Positions 51,274-61,069 are shown, counted from the first letter of the stretch. The stretch is 64,000 nucleotides of DNA from Marinilactibacillus psychrotolerans (GCF_900101525.1 NZ_FMZD01000002.1:1-64000), one strand, 5' to 3'. The notes: generated from the sequence alone by a model not told the origin. Translations and numbers: made by a program.

Positions 51274-52473
51274 TTAATTTTCTTGATTACGGATTTTACC
51301 TTTTAACTCTTCAGAAGAGGCAGGAGGATTGTCGATCAAGTTACGCACTTGATCAAGATCTGGTTCAATTTTCCAGGTTAAAATCCCGACCGGCTTATCG
51401 TCTTTTAGATAATAAACGACTTTTCCACTGTCTACTTCATCAATTAGTAAGTCCAAAGAGGGGTCAAGTGTACCAATAGCTTTCCACGATATGTCAAAAA
51501 TCATAGAGTAGAAGTAAGGAGTATAATCATAAGGCTCTTTAAGCCCGGCCATAACTTTACCTACGGCTGTACCAGAATTTCTGGCATGATCCACGTGTTC
51601 AATACGTTGCCTTCCTAGAACCGGATCAGGATAAGAAGCAATGTCTCCTGCGGCATAGATATCTGGATCTGATGTACGTAGATATTCATTTACCACTACG
51701 CCGTCATCAACTTCAAGCCCAGCATCTTTTGCTAAATCTAAAACAGGAGATACACCTAATCCAAGTATGATAGAGTCAGCTTCTACAGTTGTACCATCAT
51801 TTAAATACAAAAGGAATTTATCTGATTCTTTAGTATATCGTTCAGCACGAGTTGCATTTATCATTTCAATACCATTATCTTTATAAGTTTGCTCATATTC
51901 TCTAGCAATTTCTTCAGGGAAACGATTGTCACCTAATATATTCTGAGGATAAATAAGAGTAACTTTTGTGTTGTTCAATGCTAAATTAGCCGCTAATTCA
52001 GTACCAATATAACTTCCACCGACAATGACGATGTGTTGATTTTCTCCAGATAAGTTACGTAGCTTAAGGTAATCTTGATAAGATCTGAACGCATAAACTT
52101 TATCGTCTTTTGGTCCTTCGAGCGTTTTCGGTTCGCCACCTGTAACGAGTAGTAATTTTTTGTATTTAACTGTCTCGCCTTTGTTGGTCGTAACAGTATG
52201 AGCTTCACGATCAATTGAAATGACTTCTGTTTCTAACATCAGTGCTGCCTGATGTTCTTCACTTACATCATAAAATATTTGGTCTTCTGTAAAAGAATCA
52301 TCAGTCCATAACTTCTTGGATAAGGCGGGTCTTTCATAAGGTTTGTCTACATCAGCAGAGATGATACCAATGGTACCAGCTTTATCTTCTTTACGGATTC
52401 CTGCTACGGCATTACCAGCAGCAATTCCACCTCCGACAATTAAATAATCAAGATACATTTGTTCGTTATTCAT
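51274..52473 (-). CDS. NAD(P)/FAD-dependent oxidoreductase (ferredoxin-reductase-like)
   Basis: This 399-residue flavoprotein has an N-terminal FAD site LIVGGGIAAGNAVAG, a second Rossmann motif IVIVGGSYIGTELAANLAL, and the FAD-binding IYAAGDIASYP near residue 275. It belongs to the group of rubredoxin/ferredoxin reductases and AIF-like proteins. There is no redox-active CxxC pair, so it is not a thioredoxin reductase-type enzyme. The electron acceptor is unknown. It lies 37 bp after the SDR gene on the same strand, so the two likely form an operon and may act on the same substrate. Confidence 0.85.
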   Translation of the reverse strand: MNNEQMYLDYLIVGGGIAAGNAVAGIRKEDKAGTIGIISADVDKPYERPALSKKLWTDDSFTEDQIFYDVSEEHQAALMLETEVISIDREAHTVTTNKGETVKYKKLLLVTGGEPKTLEGPKDDKVYAFRSYQDYLKLRNLSGENQHIVIVGGSYIGTELAANLALNNTKVTLIYPQNILGDNRFPEEIAREYEQTYKDNGIEMINATRAERYTKESDKFLLYLNDGTTVEADSIILGLGVSPVLDLAKDAGLEVDDGVVVNEYLRTSDPDIYAAGDIASYPDPVLGRQRIEHVDHARNSGTAVGKVMAGLKEPYDYTPYFYSMIFDISWKAIGTLDPSLDLLIDEVDSGKVVYYLKDDKPVGILTWKIEPDLDQVRNLIDNPPASSEELKGKIRNQEN

Positions 52474-52509
52474 ATAGAAAATCTCCTTAATTTATTTTAT
52501 TAGACTGAG

Positions 52510-53310
52510 TTATTGAATAGTTGCAACAGAACCGCCATCAACTCTGTAGTTAGCCCCATTAACAAATGAAGCTTTATCGGAACATAAGAATGAAATGACT
52601 GCGGCCACTTCATCAACTTGTCCACGGCGTTTTAATTCTATGTGTGGTCTTTTCTCATCTAAGAATGTTTCAACAGCTCTATCGAAAGAAATATTCATTT
52701 TTTCAGAACGTTTCTTCATCATTTCATCAGTCATGGGTGTTTCGATAAAGGCGGGAGAGACCGTATTAACTAGTAACCCTTCTTTGGCATATGCACGAGA
52801 AAGTCCTTTTGAGAAAGAAAGGACTCCTGCTTTTGCTGCATCGTAAGGTAATTCATCAGCATAAGGTTGTACTGCATTTTCTGAAGAGATATAAACAATA
52901 CGGCCCCAACCTCCATTTCTTAAATCTGACAAGAACTCTTTCGTGACGCGTACAGGGCCAAGTAAATCAACTTCAAGTGTTTCTACCCAACCTTCATCGT
53001 CGATTTCATGAAATTCTCCTTGAGCACCTGAAGTGCCAGCATTTTGTACGAGAATATCGATTTCACCAATATTGCTTTTAATTTGTTGATGCAGTTTTTT
53101 TAAGCTATCAAGACTTCTTATATCAGCAGGATAGGAATAAACTTTACCTTCTTGTTGTAAACTTTCTGTGGTTTCTGTTAACTTTTCTTCATCTATATCT
53201 GTAAGAATGACCGTAGCGCCTTCTGCAAGTAACTGCTGAGCAGTGGCTTTTCCAATCCCTGAGTCAGACCCAGTGATTAATGCGACTTTTCCTGTGATGC
53301 CTAAATCCAT
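52510..53310 (-). CDS. Short-chain dehydrogenase/reductase
   Basis: This 266-residue classical SDR has the coenzyme motif TGSDSGIG (about 13-20), NAG (NAGTSG, about 90-95) and the catalytic tetrad serine and YDAAK in YISSENAVQPYADELPYDA, then AKAG. The C-terminal family end is NGANYRVDGGS. It is likely an NAD(P)-dependent reductase of a carbonyl or sugar-derived substrate. The exact substrate is not readable. It is the first gene of the probable operon with the FAD reductase. GGAGGCG lies before the ATG. Confidence 0.9.
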   Translation of the reverse strand: MDLGITGKVALITGSDSGIGKATAQQLLAEGATVILTDIDEEKLTETTESLQQEGKVYSYPADIRSLDSLKKLHQQIKSNIGEIDILVQNAGTSGAQGEFHEIDDEGWVETLEVDLLGPVRVTKEFLSDLRNGGWGRIVYISSENAVQPYADELPYDAAKAGVLSFSKGLSRAYAKEGLLVNTVSPAFIETPMTDEMMKKRSEKMNISFDRAVETFLDEKRPHIELKRRGQVDEVAAVISFLCSDKASFVNGANYRVDGGSVATIQ

Positions 53311-53430
53311 TTCTTACGCCTCCAGTTTTATAATGAGTATTTTTAATAAAACATACCTTGTTACTTTAAAGAGTACTATTTCATTATCAAAAGTTCAATT
53401 AATCAGCTCATCAAGCAATTTTTGGTAGTG

Positions 53431-53468
53431 AAAAAGCCAACTTACTCTTAATTGAAGATAAGCTGGCT
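53431..53468 (-). terminator. Rho-independent terminator
   Basis: AGCCAACTTA 53435-53444 pairs with TAAGCTGGCT 53459-53468 with one mismatch. On the minus strand T5 follows. It lies after the gene at 53490. Confidence 0.6.
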
Positions 53469-53489
53469 ATAAAATGAGTTTTAAAAAAT

Positions 53490-53990
53490 TTAGGTGAACT
53501 GTACATATAGATCTAGTCCATATGGATCAAACCCTTCAATTACCTTTTGAGTCTCTGATGAATATTCTTTATAATACCCTCCAGTTGCATAAGCATAAGC
53601 AGTCAGTAAATAGGTTTCATAATAATGGGTAAATTCTTTACTGATAGATTGAGGAACACTACCAAGTTCTATTCCTTCTACAGTAATATTATAATGGTTT
53701 TTAGAATCGACAAGTAAATTGACGTTGACTGTAGTAATGGCGTCGTATTTGTAGACACGTTTTGACAGTGGACTGAAATCGGCATCTACTTTTCCAGTGT
53801 AAAAATTTTTAAAAGGATCCTCTTTAACCATTTTGTCTACAATAGATTTAATAAGTACCTTATCTTGAGTTAAGTTGGTAGCTGTAAATTTAGTTTCAAA
53901 TTGGATTTTCTGCGATTTTGTTTCAGTACATTTCTTCAATAGGGTTGTGTCAGGCTGTTTTTTTGATTTAAAAAGATTAAAAAAATTCAA
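53490..53990 (-). CDS. Hypothetical protein, soluble
   Basis: With TTG 53990 (AAGGTGATC just upstream) this is 166 residues; GTG 53999 lies inside the Shine-Dalgarno. The N-terminus is short, hydrophobic and basic (NFFNLFKSKKQ), followed by a charged part and the block DPFKNFYTGKVDADFSPLSKRVYKYD. It ends GFDPYGLDLYVQFT. I do not recognise a family, though the general look is of a small cytosolic protein seen in several Firmicutes genomes. No neighbour suggests a role. Confidence 0.55.
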   Translation of the reverse strand: MNFFNLFKSKKQPDTTLLKKCTETKSQKIQFETKFTATNLTQDKVLIKSIVDKMVKEDPFKNFYTGKVDADFSPLSKRVYKYDAITTVNVNLLVDSKNHYNITVEGIELGSVPQSISKEFTHYYETYLLTAYAYATGGYYKEYSSETQKVIEGFDPYGLDLYVQFT

Positions 53991-54207
53991 TAAGATCACC
54001 TTCCTGTCATGTACACCTTTTCATAAAACGATATCGAATGTTTCGTGTTTATATTGTTATAATTTCCTTATTTATAGAATACGAAATATAAAGTTGAATG
54101 TCAATTTTAAAGCAACAAGTTTATATAAAAATAATAAATCATTATTTTTGAAATCAAGAATAAAGAGTGAGAGAATAAGTCAAAGAAAATAGAAAGGAGT
54201 TTAATCG

Positions 54208-54729
54208 ATGATCGAGCAAATATTATTAAAAGCAGATCAACCTTATCCGAATAGTATGTTGCCGGTCTTGTTTTATCCAGGAGCATTCAGAGAAATAGTA
54301 GAGACGGATGACCCCGCTCAAAATGGGATCGATTTATTTAAAGAGAATGGATATACCAACGCATGGGTCAATGGAATCTTTCCATACCATCATTTTCATT
54401 CTAATACCCACGAAGTACTTGCTTGTGTTTCAGGAGAAGCTTCAGTTCAGTTAGGTGGATCCAATGGTAAAATTATAAAATTTTCAAGAGGAGATGTACT
54501 TTTACTGCCAGCAGGAACAGCTCATAAAAGAATAAAAGCTTCTAAAGATTTTAAAATTGTTGGAGCTTATCCTAATGGGATAGAGTACAACACCTATAAA
54601 CCTGAAGATGTTAGTTCGGATGATGAATATAAACGTATAAAACAAGAAATAAAAAAAGTTTCCGTTCCAGCTTTAGATCCTGTTCAAAGTAAAGGTGGGG
54701 CTGTTAAAAAGTACTGGAAGACTGATTAA
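54208..54729 (+). CDS. Cupin-domain protein (YjlB-like)
   Basis: This 173-residue protein has a cupin barrel with metal-site motif 1 YHHFHSNTHEVLACVSG (about 54-70) and motif 2 RGDVLLLPAGTAHKRI. Relatives named YjlB are single-domain cupins of unknown activity. The metal ligands H-x-H-x(4)-E are present, so a dioxygenase, isomerase or small-molecule binding role is possible. GAAAGGAG lies before the ATG. It is a single gene. Confidence 0.85.
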   Translation: MIEQILLKADQPYPNSMLPVLFYPGAFREIVETDDPAQNGIDLFKENGYTNAWVNGIFPYHHFHSNTHEVLACVSGEASVQLGGSNGKIIKFSRGDVLLLPAGTAHKRIKASKDFKIVGAYPNGIEYNTYKPEDVSSDDEYKRIKQEIKKVSVPALDPVQSKGGAVKKYWKTD

Positions 54730-54739
54730 ACTATATTTA

Positions 54740-54783
54740 AAACACTGAGATCTTTAAATTTAAAGGGCTCAGTGTTTTTTTGT
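54740..54783 (+). terminator. Rho-independent terminator
   Basis: AAACACTGAG 54740-54749 pairs with CTCAGTGTTT 54768-54777, with an inner CTTTAAATTTAAAG palindrome. T7 follows. Confidence 0.8.
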
Positions 54784-54937
54784 AGTCATTAGTTGAACTA
54801 AGAAAGAAAGCCGTATCTTTTTAAAAGTTTAGTTTTCATTAGCATTGCCTTATCTAATTTATCTAGCCCATCTATTTGAACTTTTAAATATTTTCTACCA
54901 CTATGTGCAACAAAGTGGTGAAGGCAAGAGAAATAAT

Positions 54938-56947
54938 TTATTTAGAAACAAAAATCAGTACCTCTCTAGGATTGATTAACAACTCGTGACCAACTTGTAC
55001 ACCTAAGGAATCTAGTCCAGCAGTATGGCGGTTGGCGATGATTGTCCATTCTTCTGGTAATGGTAAATCTGAATGTAATTCAATCATCTCAGGAGTCCAG
55101 CTTGTATTCATGATTACAGCCATTTGTTTCCACTTCGGATTTTTTTCAATGATATTCGGTATTGTATAAGCTAGAATATTTTCTCTTAATTCTGTGAAAT
55201 GGATTTTTTCTGCGGTTTGGTTAGTCTGATCTCTTAGAGGAGGATAAGCTTTTCTAATTTCGATCATTCCTTTATAATAATCCACCAGGTCCTTGTTTTC
55301 TTGTACCTTGTACCAGTCTAATCTATTCACTTCAATAGAGGATTGATAGCTATTGTCATCTCCAAATTTCGTACGAGCAAATTCTTCGCCTGCCTGCATA
55401 AAGATGCCACCTTGAGCTGTCATTAATAAAGCAGCATTTAATTTATTAATTTGGATGAGTTCTTCGTCTCGTTCATAAGTATCATCTTTTCTCAGTGATT
55501 TGACTAATTTATCGTATAAAGGTAGATTGTCATGAGCCGAGGCATAATTAATAATTTGAGAAGGGTTTTTTGACCAGTTCTTGTCCTCAGGAAGCCTAAA
55601 ATCACCGACTTCTATTTGTGTATTTGCTAGAAGACTGCCGATAATATCTCCGTTCATAAAAGCACTATCTTCAAAACCATTTGCACCTTGCAGAAATCCA
55701 CCTTTTTGGGCATCAAAAACAGGTCCTTTAATAGAATCACGAAATTCATCATTGAAAATGGCGATTCCCTCCGCCAGCTCTCCTAAATGATATTTATCAG
55801 CTGGAACATTCGGTTCATAAATTTCTACGCTGCCAGCATTCCAAGGTTCGCCATATAAAATAATATCTTCCATGCCGGCATCATTGAATGCCTGACGAAT
55901 GTGGTTCATTGTATCCACATCATGTAAACCCATCAAGTCAAAGCGGAATCCATCAATATGATATTCTTTAGCCCAATAAATTAAAGAATCTATCATATAC
56001 TTGCGCATCATTTTTCTTTCGCTGGCTGTTTCGTTTCCACATCCAGATCCATTTGTCAGCTCTCCTTGCTCATTATGACGATAATAGTAATCTGGAACAG
56101 TTCTAGTAAAGCAAGAATAATCATAAGTAAATGTATGGTTATAAACAACATCCAAAACGACACCTATATTGTGTTTGTGTAAGCTCTGGATCATTTGTTT
56201 GAATTCTTTAATTCGAACAGTCGGGTCGTTAGGATCAGTAGCGTACTTGCCTTCAGGAACCATATAATTTTTAGGATCATATCCCCAATTGTACTGCGTA
56301 TTTTGTTCATCATTTTCAAAGTCGAATGCCGGAAGTAGATGGAGATAATTGATTCCAAGATCCTTTAAGTAACTGGTGCCAGTGGAGATTTCTGAAGTAG
56401 CATCGCCATATAAATACGTATTTTCTTCTGTGAAGGCCAGATATTTCCCTCTATATTCCTGAGAAAACCCGCCATTTTCATGACTTGAAAAGTCTTCGAT
56501 ATGTGTTTCCCAGATAATAGCATCAGTAATTGAAGTTTGTCTAACCGGTTTATCATTATTCCAATTTATTGGATTAGTATTTTCTAGATGAACAATTGCA
56601 GAACGATTACCATTTAGTCCAACTGCTTTACTATAGATATCAGGAGTTTCAGTTTCCTTTCCATCAAAGTGCAGAATTTTATAAGCATAAAAGAGGCCGT
56701 TTAAATTACGATCAACCGAAACTTCCCAAACGTTATTTTCTTGAGTCATTTCGATTTGTTCGATTAAAGAGTTGTTTTTTTCATTTCCAGTTTCATACAA
56801 ATTTAAAGTCACTTGTTTAGCAAGCGGGGACCAGACTTTGAATAAGGAAGATTTTTCTGAATAGGTTACGCCCAATGTTTCATTTTCACAAGCGTGCTCT
56901 TCTAAGTAATGGATTTTTTCTTGTATTGAATCAAATGTCTTTTCCAA
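54938..56947 (-). CDS. pulA: Type I pullulanase
   Basis: This 669-residue GH13 enzyme hydrolyses alpha-1,6 branches in pullulan, starch or glycogen. An N-terminal CBM48/early beta domain (about 1-130) precedes the TIM barrel. The type I signature YNWGYDP is at 219-225, and region I is DVVYNHT. The catalytic residues are D337 (GFRFDLMG), E367 (LYGEPW) and D473 (YASAHDN). There is no signal peptide, so it acts in the cytoplasm on imported maltodextrins or stored glycogen. No glycogen or maltose genes are adjacent. It is preceded by about 490 bp of non-coding sequence. Confidence 0.95.
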   Translation of the reverse strand: MEKTFDSIQEKIHYLEEHACENETLGVTYSEKSSLFKVWSPLAKQVTLNLYETGNEKNNSLIEQIEMTQENNVWEVSVDRNLNGLFYAYKILHFDGKETETPDIYSKAVGLNGNRSAIVHLENTNPINWNNDKPVRQTSITDAIIWETHIEDFSSHENGGFSQEYRGKYLAFTEENTYLYGDATSEISTGTSYLKDLGINYLHLLPAFDFENDEQNTQYNWGYDPKNYMVPEGKYATDPNDPTVRIKEFKQMIQSLHKHNIGVVLDVVYNHTFTYDYSCFTRTVPDYYYRHNEQGELTNGSGCGNETASERKMMRKYMIDSLIYWAKEYHIDGFRFDLMGLHDVDTMNHIRQAFNDAGMEDIILYGEPWNAGSVEIYEPNVPADKYHLGELAEGIAIFNDEFRDSIKGPVFDAQKGGFLQGANGFEDSAFMNGDIIGSLLANTQIEVGDFRLPEDKNWSKNPSQIINYASAHDNLPLYDKLVKSLRKDDTYERDEELIQINKLNAALLMTAQGGIFMQAGEEFARTKFGDDNSYQSSIEVNRLDWYKVQENKDLVDYYKGMIEIRKAYPPLRDQTNQTAEKIHFTELRENILAYTIPNIIEKNPKWKQMAVIMNTSWTPEMIELHSDLPLPEEWTIIANRHTAGLDSLGVQVGHELLINPREVLIFVSK

Positions 56948-57336
56948 CTGTTTTCCTCCGTTAATTTTAAATAGAGTTTATTCTTTATGGTAAATAAAAG
57001 TAAGGTGTTCTTTAGGCTGGTTAAAGCCTAATCGAAAATACGTATACTACTACTATAGCAATCTTGAAAAAGAAAAGCTTGTATAAAGAATTAAAAGAAA
57101 TCCTTACGAAACAAAATTTTTTATAGATAAAAGAATCAAAAAATACATAAAAGTTTCCTCCACTATCTGGAAAGGAAGTATTTTTAATAAAAATGGGAAG
57201 GTTTTGTATTGCGTTCAGAAGAGAAGATAGAGAAAGGAATGTAAGAAATACGTTTTATACATCGAGTATGAAAAAAGATCAAGTAAGCAAAAAGTAGTTG
57301 TAACAGATGCTCTATCAAATTTGCTTTTTAAAATGC
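56948..57336 (-). other. Upstream region of pulA
   Basis: About 390 bp holds no supported gene. A 35-codon plus-strand frame near 57193-57297 has no ribosome site, so I do not call it. No MalR- or CcpA-type box is clear. Confidence 0.3.
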
Positions 57337-57381
57337 AAAAACACCGTCAAATTAAGGATTAGAGTTCCTGTGTTTGACGGT
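57337..57381 (-). terminator. Rho-independent terminator of mntR
   Basis: ACCGTCAAA 57343-57351 pairs perfectly with TTTGACGGT 57373-57381. On the minus strand GTGTTTTTGC follows. It lies about 55 bp after the mntR stop. Confidence 0.65.
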
Positions 57382-57435
57382 AGTTATCTTTTGGTCTAGT
57401 TTCACTTCAGACACTTTAGAAATTGAAATAGCTTA

Positions 57436-58089
57436 TTATAAAACTTCTGTGACTAAAATTTTGAAGGCCGCTTTATGACTGATAATCGTTTCGTTTCCTT
57501 CAGGAGTTTCTAACGTTAGTGGACCTTCATAGGCTTCAACATTTTTTAGAGTGTACTGTTTTCCTAGCTGAACATCTTTATGAAGGAGATATTCAAGGAA
57601 TTCTTGTTGGTCATCAACTTCCTTAATAATAAGGGGGGTTCCGACTTCAATATCGACTAGTGGAATGTGATTTACCTTCTCAATTGTACCATCTTTATTT
57701 GGGATGACTCCTCCGTGAGGATCAAACTTAGGCTCGCCTAAAAAGAAATCTAAGCGTTCAATCAAGGCATCGGAAGAAACGTGTTCTAGCAAATCAGCAT
57801 CTGCATGCACTTCATTCCAGTCATAACCCAGTTTTTCAGATAAAAAAACTTCCCATAGGCGATGTTTACGAATCAATTTATTAGCGATACGCAAACCTTC
57901 TTCGGTTAGTTTGACTCCTTGATAAGGTGTATGGGTCAATAAATTTTCTTTCAGTAATCTACCGTTCATCTCAGTCACAGATGCAGCGGACACAGATAAG
58001 GCCTTAACTAAATTTTTATTGCTTACGACATTCTGTTCGCCGCCTAATTCATAAATAGCTTTAATGTAGTCTTCTTTATTTGGTGTCAT
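57436..58089 (-). CDS. mntR: DtxR/MntR-family manganese-dependent repressor
   Basis: This 217-residue protein has an N-terminal winged helix (about 5-65; MTPNKEDYIKAIYELGG, then LSVSAASVTEMNGRLLKE). A dimerisation and metal domain with HADADLLEHVSSDALIERLDFF (about 93-115) follows. The C-terminal SH3-like part contains PLTLETPEGNETIISHKAAF. It resembles MntR/ScaR/TroR regulators of lactic acid bacteria. It is divergent from the manganese ABC operon, and a DtxR-type operator lies at 58344-58365. With Mn bound it should repress uptake. Confidence 0.88.
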   Translation of the reverse strand: MTPNKEDYIKAIYELGGEQNVVSNKNLVKALSVSAASVTEMNGRLLKENLLTHTPYQGVKLTEEGLRIANKLIRKHRLWEVFLSEKLGYDWNEVHADADLLEHVSSDALIERLDFFLGEPKFDPHGGVIPNKDGTIEKVNHIPLVDIEVGTPLIIKEVDDQQEFLEYLLHKDVQLGKQYTLKNVEAYEGPLTLETPEGNETIISHKAAFKILVTEVL

Positions 58090-58330
58090 GGATGTTACTC
58101 CTTATACAGTCTTTGTTTAATCAATGAACGATACATGCTTAGTTAATAATTGATCTAATTTATTAATTGTCGGTCATAGAAGAAATAATTTACAATTTTT
58201 TTAGTTCTTTCACAAGAGTGTCAAACTATTAAGTACGATCATTATAACGCACTAAGGTCAAAACAAACAAATTTCTTTAAAAATTTCTTAGTATTAGAAA
58301 AACAAGGGGAATACAAACTGATTACATAGT
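58090..58330 (-). promoter_or_regulatory. Left half of the mntR-mntA divergent promoter region
   Basis: About 240 bp should contain the mntR promoter on the minus strand. I see no second copy of the DtxR-type operator and no strong consensus pair. AGGAG about 6 nt before the mntR start is its ribosome site. Confidence 0.3.
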
Positions 58331-58365
58331 TGACTTAAATTAATTTTTAGGTTAGGCTAAAAATA
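58331..58365 (+). promoter_or_regulatory. Promoter and MntR/DtxR-type operator of the Mn uptake operon
   Basis: A perfect inverted repeat ATTTTTAG-N6-CTAAAAAT spans 58344-58365. Its centre reads TTAGGTTAGGCTAAAA, very close to the DtxR-family box (TTAGGTTAGCCTAA). A TTGACT -35 lies at 58331-58336, immediately upstream, so bound repressor would block the promoter. It lies about 42 bp before the mntA start. Confidence 0.75.
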
Positions 58366-58406
58366 ATTAAAGATAAAATTTACATTTAGAGAGAGTGCAG
58401 ATAATT

Positions 58407-59348
58407 ATGAAAAAAATATTAGGGTTAATTATTTTACTCGGAATTATAGCTTTGACAGGGTGCGCCAATACAAACAAAACGGATTCTCTAACTTTTGATA
58501 AAGAAGAGCCGATCAATGTCGTAGCTACAACTACTATGATTACTGATTTAGTCAACAATATCGGTGGAGAACATGTTCAAGTGACAGGACTTATGGGACC
58601 AGGGGTAGATCCCCATACTTATAAACCTGCTGCTTCAGATGTTTATACACTTGATAAAGCTGACATGATTGTTTACAACGGACTTCATCTAGAAGTACAG
58701 TTTATTGAAATGTTTGAACAGTTTTCGAAAAGAGGAATTCCAACAACAGTAATTGCTGAAGGTATACCTGAAAATCAGTATTTAAAAGTTGGAGGAGAAG
58801 GCAGTTCGGAATTTGATCCTCACATTTGGTTTAGTGTAGAAAACTGGATAAATGCTTCCAGACATGTGACAGATGAGTTGAAAAGGTATGATCCTGATCA
58901 TGCAGCTGAATATGAAGAGAATGCTCAAGCGTATATCAAGCAACTGGTAAACTTGTCTGAATACATTAAAGACAGAATCAAAGAAGTACCTGAAGAGTCC
59001 CGCTATCTTGTGACAGCACATGATGCATTTCAGTATTTTGGTAGAGAGTTCAATTTCGAAGTAGTGGGACTTCAGGGAGTCAATACCCAGACAGAAGCTG
59101 GAACTGGAGATATCAGCGGATTGGCAGAGTTTATGGTTAATCAGAAGATCAGAGCGGTCTTCGTAGAAAGCTCAGTTTCGTCTCGAAATATTGAAGCTTT
59201 GATAGAAGCGGTCAATAGCAGAGGTCAAACATTGGAGAACGCAGGAGAATTATACTCTGATGCTTTAGGTGATAAAGAACAAGATGCAGATACGTATATT
59301 AAAATGTACAAAGCAAATATCGATACCATTGTAGATGCTCTCAAATAA
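58407..59348 (+). CDS. mntA: Manganese/zinc ABC transporter substrate-binding lipoprotein
   Basis: With ATG 58407 this is 313 residues. The lipoprotein signal is KKILGLIILLGIIALTGC, with lipid attachment at C19. It is a cluster 9 (TroA-type) metal-binding protein. The likely ligands are H70 (VDPHTYKP), H138 (FDPHIWF), H204 (VTAHDAFQYF) and D284 (LYSDALGD). It delivers Mn or Zn to the permeases. The operon order is binding protein, ATPase, permease, permease. The earlier GTG 58395 would lie in the untranslated leader. Confidence 0.92.
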   Translation: MKKILGLIILLGIIALTGCANTNKTDSLTFDKEEPINVVATTTMITDLVNNIGGEHVQVTGLMGPGVDPHTYKPAASDVYTLDKADMIVYNGLHLEVQFIEMFEQFSKRGIPTTVIAEGIPENQYLKVGGEGSSEFDPHIWFSVENWINASRHVTDELKRYDPDHAAEYEENAQAYIKQLVNLSEYIKDRIKEVPEESRYLVTAHDAFQYFGREFNFEVVGLQGVNTQTEAGTGDISGLAEFMVNQKIRAVFVESSVSSRNIEALIEAVNSRGQTLENAGELYSDALGDKEQDADTYIKMYKANIDTIVDALK

Positions 59349-59384
59349 AAATATAGCTCACTAGAACGAAAGAAGGTAACAGAT

Positions 59385-60140
59385 ATGGAAGAACAAAAAG
59401 CAATTAAGATTCATCAACTTACAGTAGCATATGATGCAAAACCAGTATTATGGAACGCTTCAGTAACTTTCAAAAAAGGAAAATTAACGGCTATTGTCGG
59501 TCCAAATGGAGCAGGGAAATCTACACTCCTCAAAACGATACTGGATTTCATTAAACCAGTAACAGGTCAGATAGAATATTTTGTGGGCAAGCAGTCATCA
59601 GAATATAAAGAGATCAAAAATCACATTGCTTATGTCCCGCAGAATAGTACCGTAGATTGGGATTTTCCAGCAACTGTACTTGATGTAGTGCTGATGGGAC
59701 GTTATGGACATTTAGGTTGGTTTAAACGCCCAAGGAAAAAAGACAAAGATATAGCAAAAGAAATGTTAGCTAAAGTTGGGATGACTACTTTTTTTAATAG
59801 GCAGATTAGTCAGCTGTCTGGTGGACAACGTCAGCGTGTATTTCTGGCACGAGCATTAGCTCAGGAAGCAGATATCTATATATTAGATGAACCGTTGGCT
59901 GGAGTAGATATGAAAACAGAACGCATTATTATGGATTTGTTAAAAGAGTTAACAAAGGAAAATAAAACAGTCATTGTCGTTCATCATGACTTGCAGACTG
60001 TCGAAGCATATTTTGATGAAGTTGTTTTTATAAATCAGGAAGTGTTAAATAACGGACCCGTTTCATCTACTTTTACGAAAGGAAATATTGATGAAACCTA
60101 TCGACAAGACCGTAACCTTGGAGAAGAGGAGGGGGAATGA
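59385..60140 (+). CDS. mntB: Manganese ABC transporter ATP-binding protein
   Basis: This 251-residue ATPase has Walker A GPNGAGKST (39-47), signature LSGGQRQR (144-151) and Walker B IYILDEP (about 164-170). The middle motif VPQNSTVDWDFPATVLDVV is typical of cluster 9 metal transporters. It energises import of the metal captured by the lipoprotein encoded upstream. The stop overlaps the start of the first permease. Confidence 0.92.
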   Translation: MEEQKAIKIHQLTVAYDAKPVLWNASVTFKKGKLTAIVGPNGAGKSTLLKTILDFIKPVTGQIEYFVGKQSSEYKEIKNHIAYVPQNSTVDWDFPATVLDVVLMGRYGHLGWFKRPRKKDKDIAKEMLAKVGMTTFFNRQISQLSGGQRQRVFLARALAQEADIYILDEPLAGVDMKTERIIMDLLKELTKENKTVIVVHHDLQTVEAYFDEVVFINQEVLNNGPVSSTFTKGNIDETYRQDRNLGEEEGE

Positions 60141-61069
60141 TGTGGAATCAAATGACTTTATTGTTCAATGACTATACTTTTCAGATCGTAGCATTGGGAA
60201 CCGGATTCTTAGGTTTTTTGAGTGGAGTGATTGGCACGTATGCTACTCTAAAGAAAGAGAGCTTACTGGGAGACGCCTTGAGTCACTCGGCATTGCCAGG
60301 GATTGGGATTGGGTTTTTGATTATTCAAAGTAAAGAATTAGTTGGATTGTTAATCGGTGCAACAATTTCTGGACTTGTAGCCACAGCGATCATTCAATTA
60401 ATGAGTAAAAAGAGTTCTGTAAAATTTGATAGTGCACTGTCATTAGTTTTATCTAGCTTTTTTGGATTAGGTTTAGTCATTATGACGCATATTCAAGGGA
60501 GGCCGAATGCACAACAAGCAGGTTTGGATAGTTTTATATTTGGTCAAGCTAGTGCAATGCTAGTACGAGACGTACGTTTGATTGCAATTATCGGAATGAT
60601 TATATTATTAATAGTGATAGTCTTCTGGAAGGAGTTCAAATTATTTTCTTTTGATCCGGATTTTGGAAGAACACTAGGTTTTTCAGGGAAATTTATTGAA
60701 TTTATCATGTCTACGGTGATTGTGCTTACAATTATTTTGGGACTGGAGTCGGTTGGGGTTATTCTAGTCAGTGCGTTATTGATTGGTCCTTCTGTTGCAG
60801 CTCGTCAATGGTCTAATAAACTAGGGATAGTCTTACCATTAGCAGGAGCTATAGGATTTATCTCTGGGATATTAGGAACAATAATCAGTTCAGTTGGGAA
60901 TAGAATTCCTACTGGTCCATCTATTGTGGTCGTACTCAGTATCTTTGTGATAGGGAGTTTGTTTTTTTCACCAGAAAGAGGCATCATAGCCAAACGATCA
61001 ACCTATAAAAAACAGCGAAAATATTTTAGGAAGCAGATTGAATTATTAGAAGAGGAGCATGAAAAATGA
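60137..61069 (+). CDS. mntC: Manganese ABC transporter permease 1
   Basis: This 310-residue membrane protein has about eight or nine helices and the family blocks GDALSHSALPGIGIGFL near residue 41 and PSVAARQWSNKLG. Overlap with the ATPase gene (ATGATG) and with the next permease (ATGAAAAATGAG) shows tight coupling. With its paralogue mntD it likely forms a heterodimeric channel. Confidence 0.9.
   Translation: MMWNQMTLLFNDYTFQIVALGTGFLGFLSGVIGTYATLKKESLLGDALSHSALPGIGIGFLIIQSKELVGLLIGATISGLVATAIIQLMSKKSSVKFDSALSLVLSSFFGLGLVIMTHIQGRPNAQQAGLDSFIFGQASAMLVRDVRLIAIIGMIILLIVIVFWKEFKLFSFDPDFGRTLGFSGKFIEFIMSTVIVLTIILGLESVGVILVSALLIGPSVAARQWSNKLGIVLPLAGAIGFISGILGTIISSVGNRIPTGPSIVVVLSIFVIGSLFFSPERGIIAKRSTYKKQRKYFRKQIELLEEEHEK

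Noticed and set aside
57193..57297. Plus-strand frame of about 35 codons starting ATGGGAAGG in the pulA upstream region
   Set aside because: No Shine-Dalgarno, biased composition, and no terminator or partner gene. Such short frames are expected by chance.
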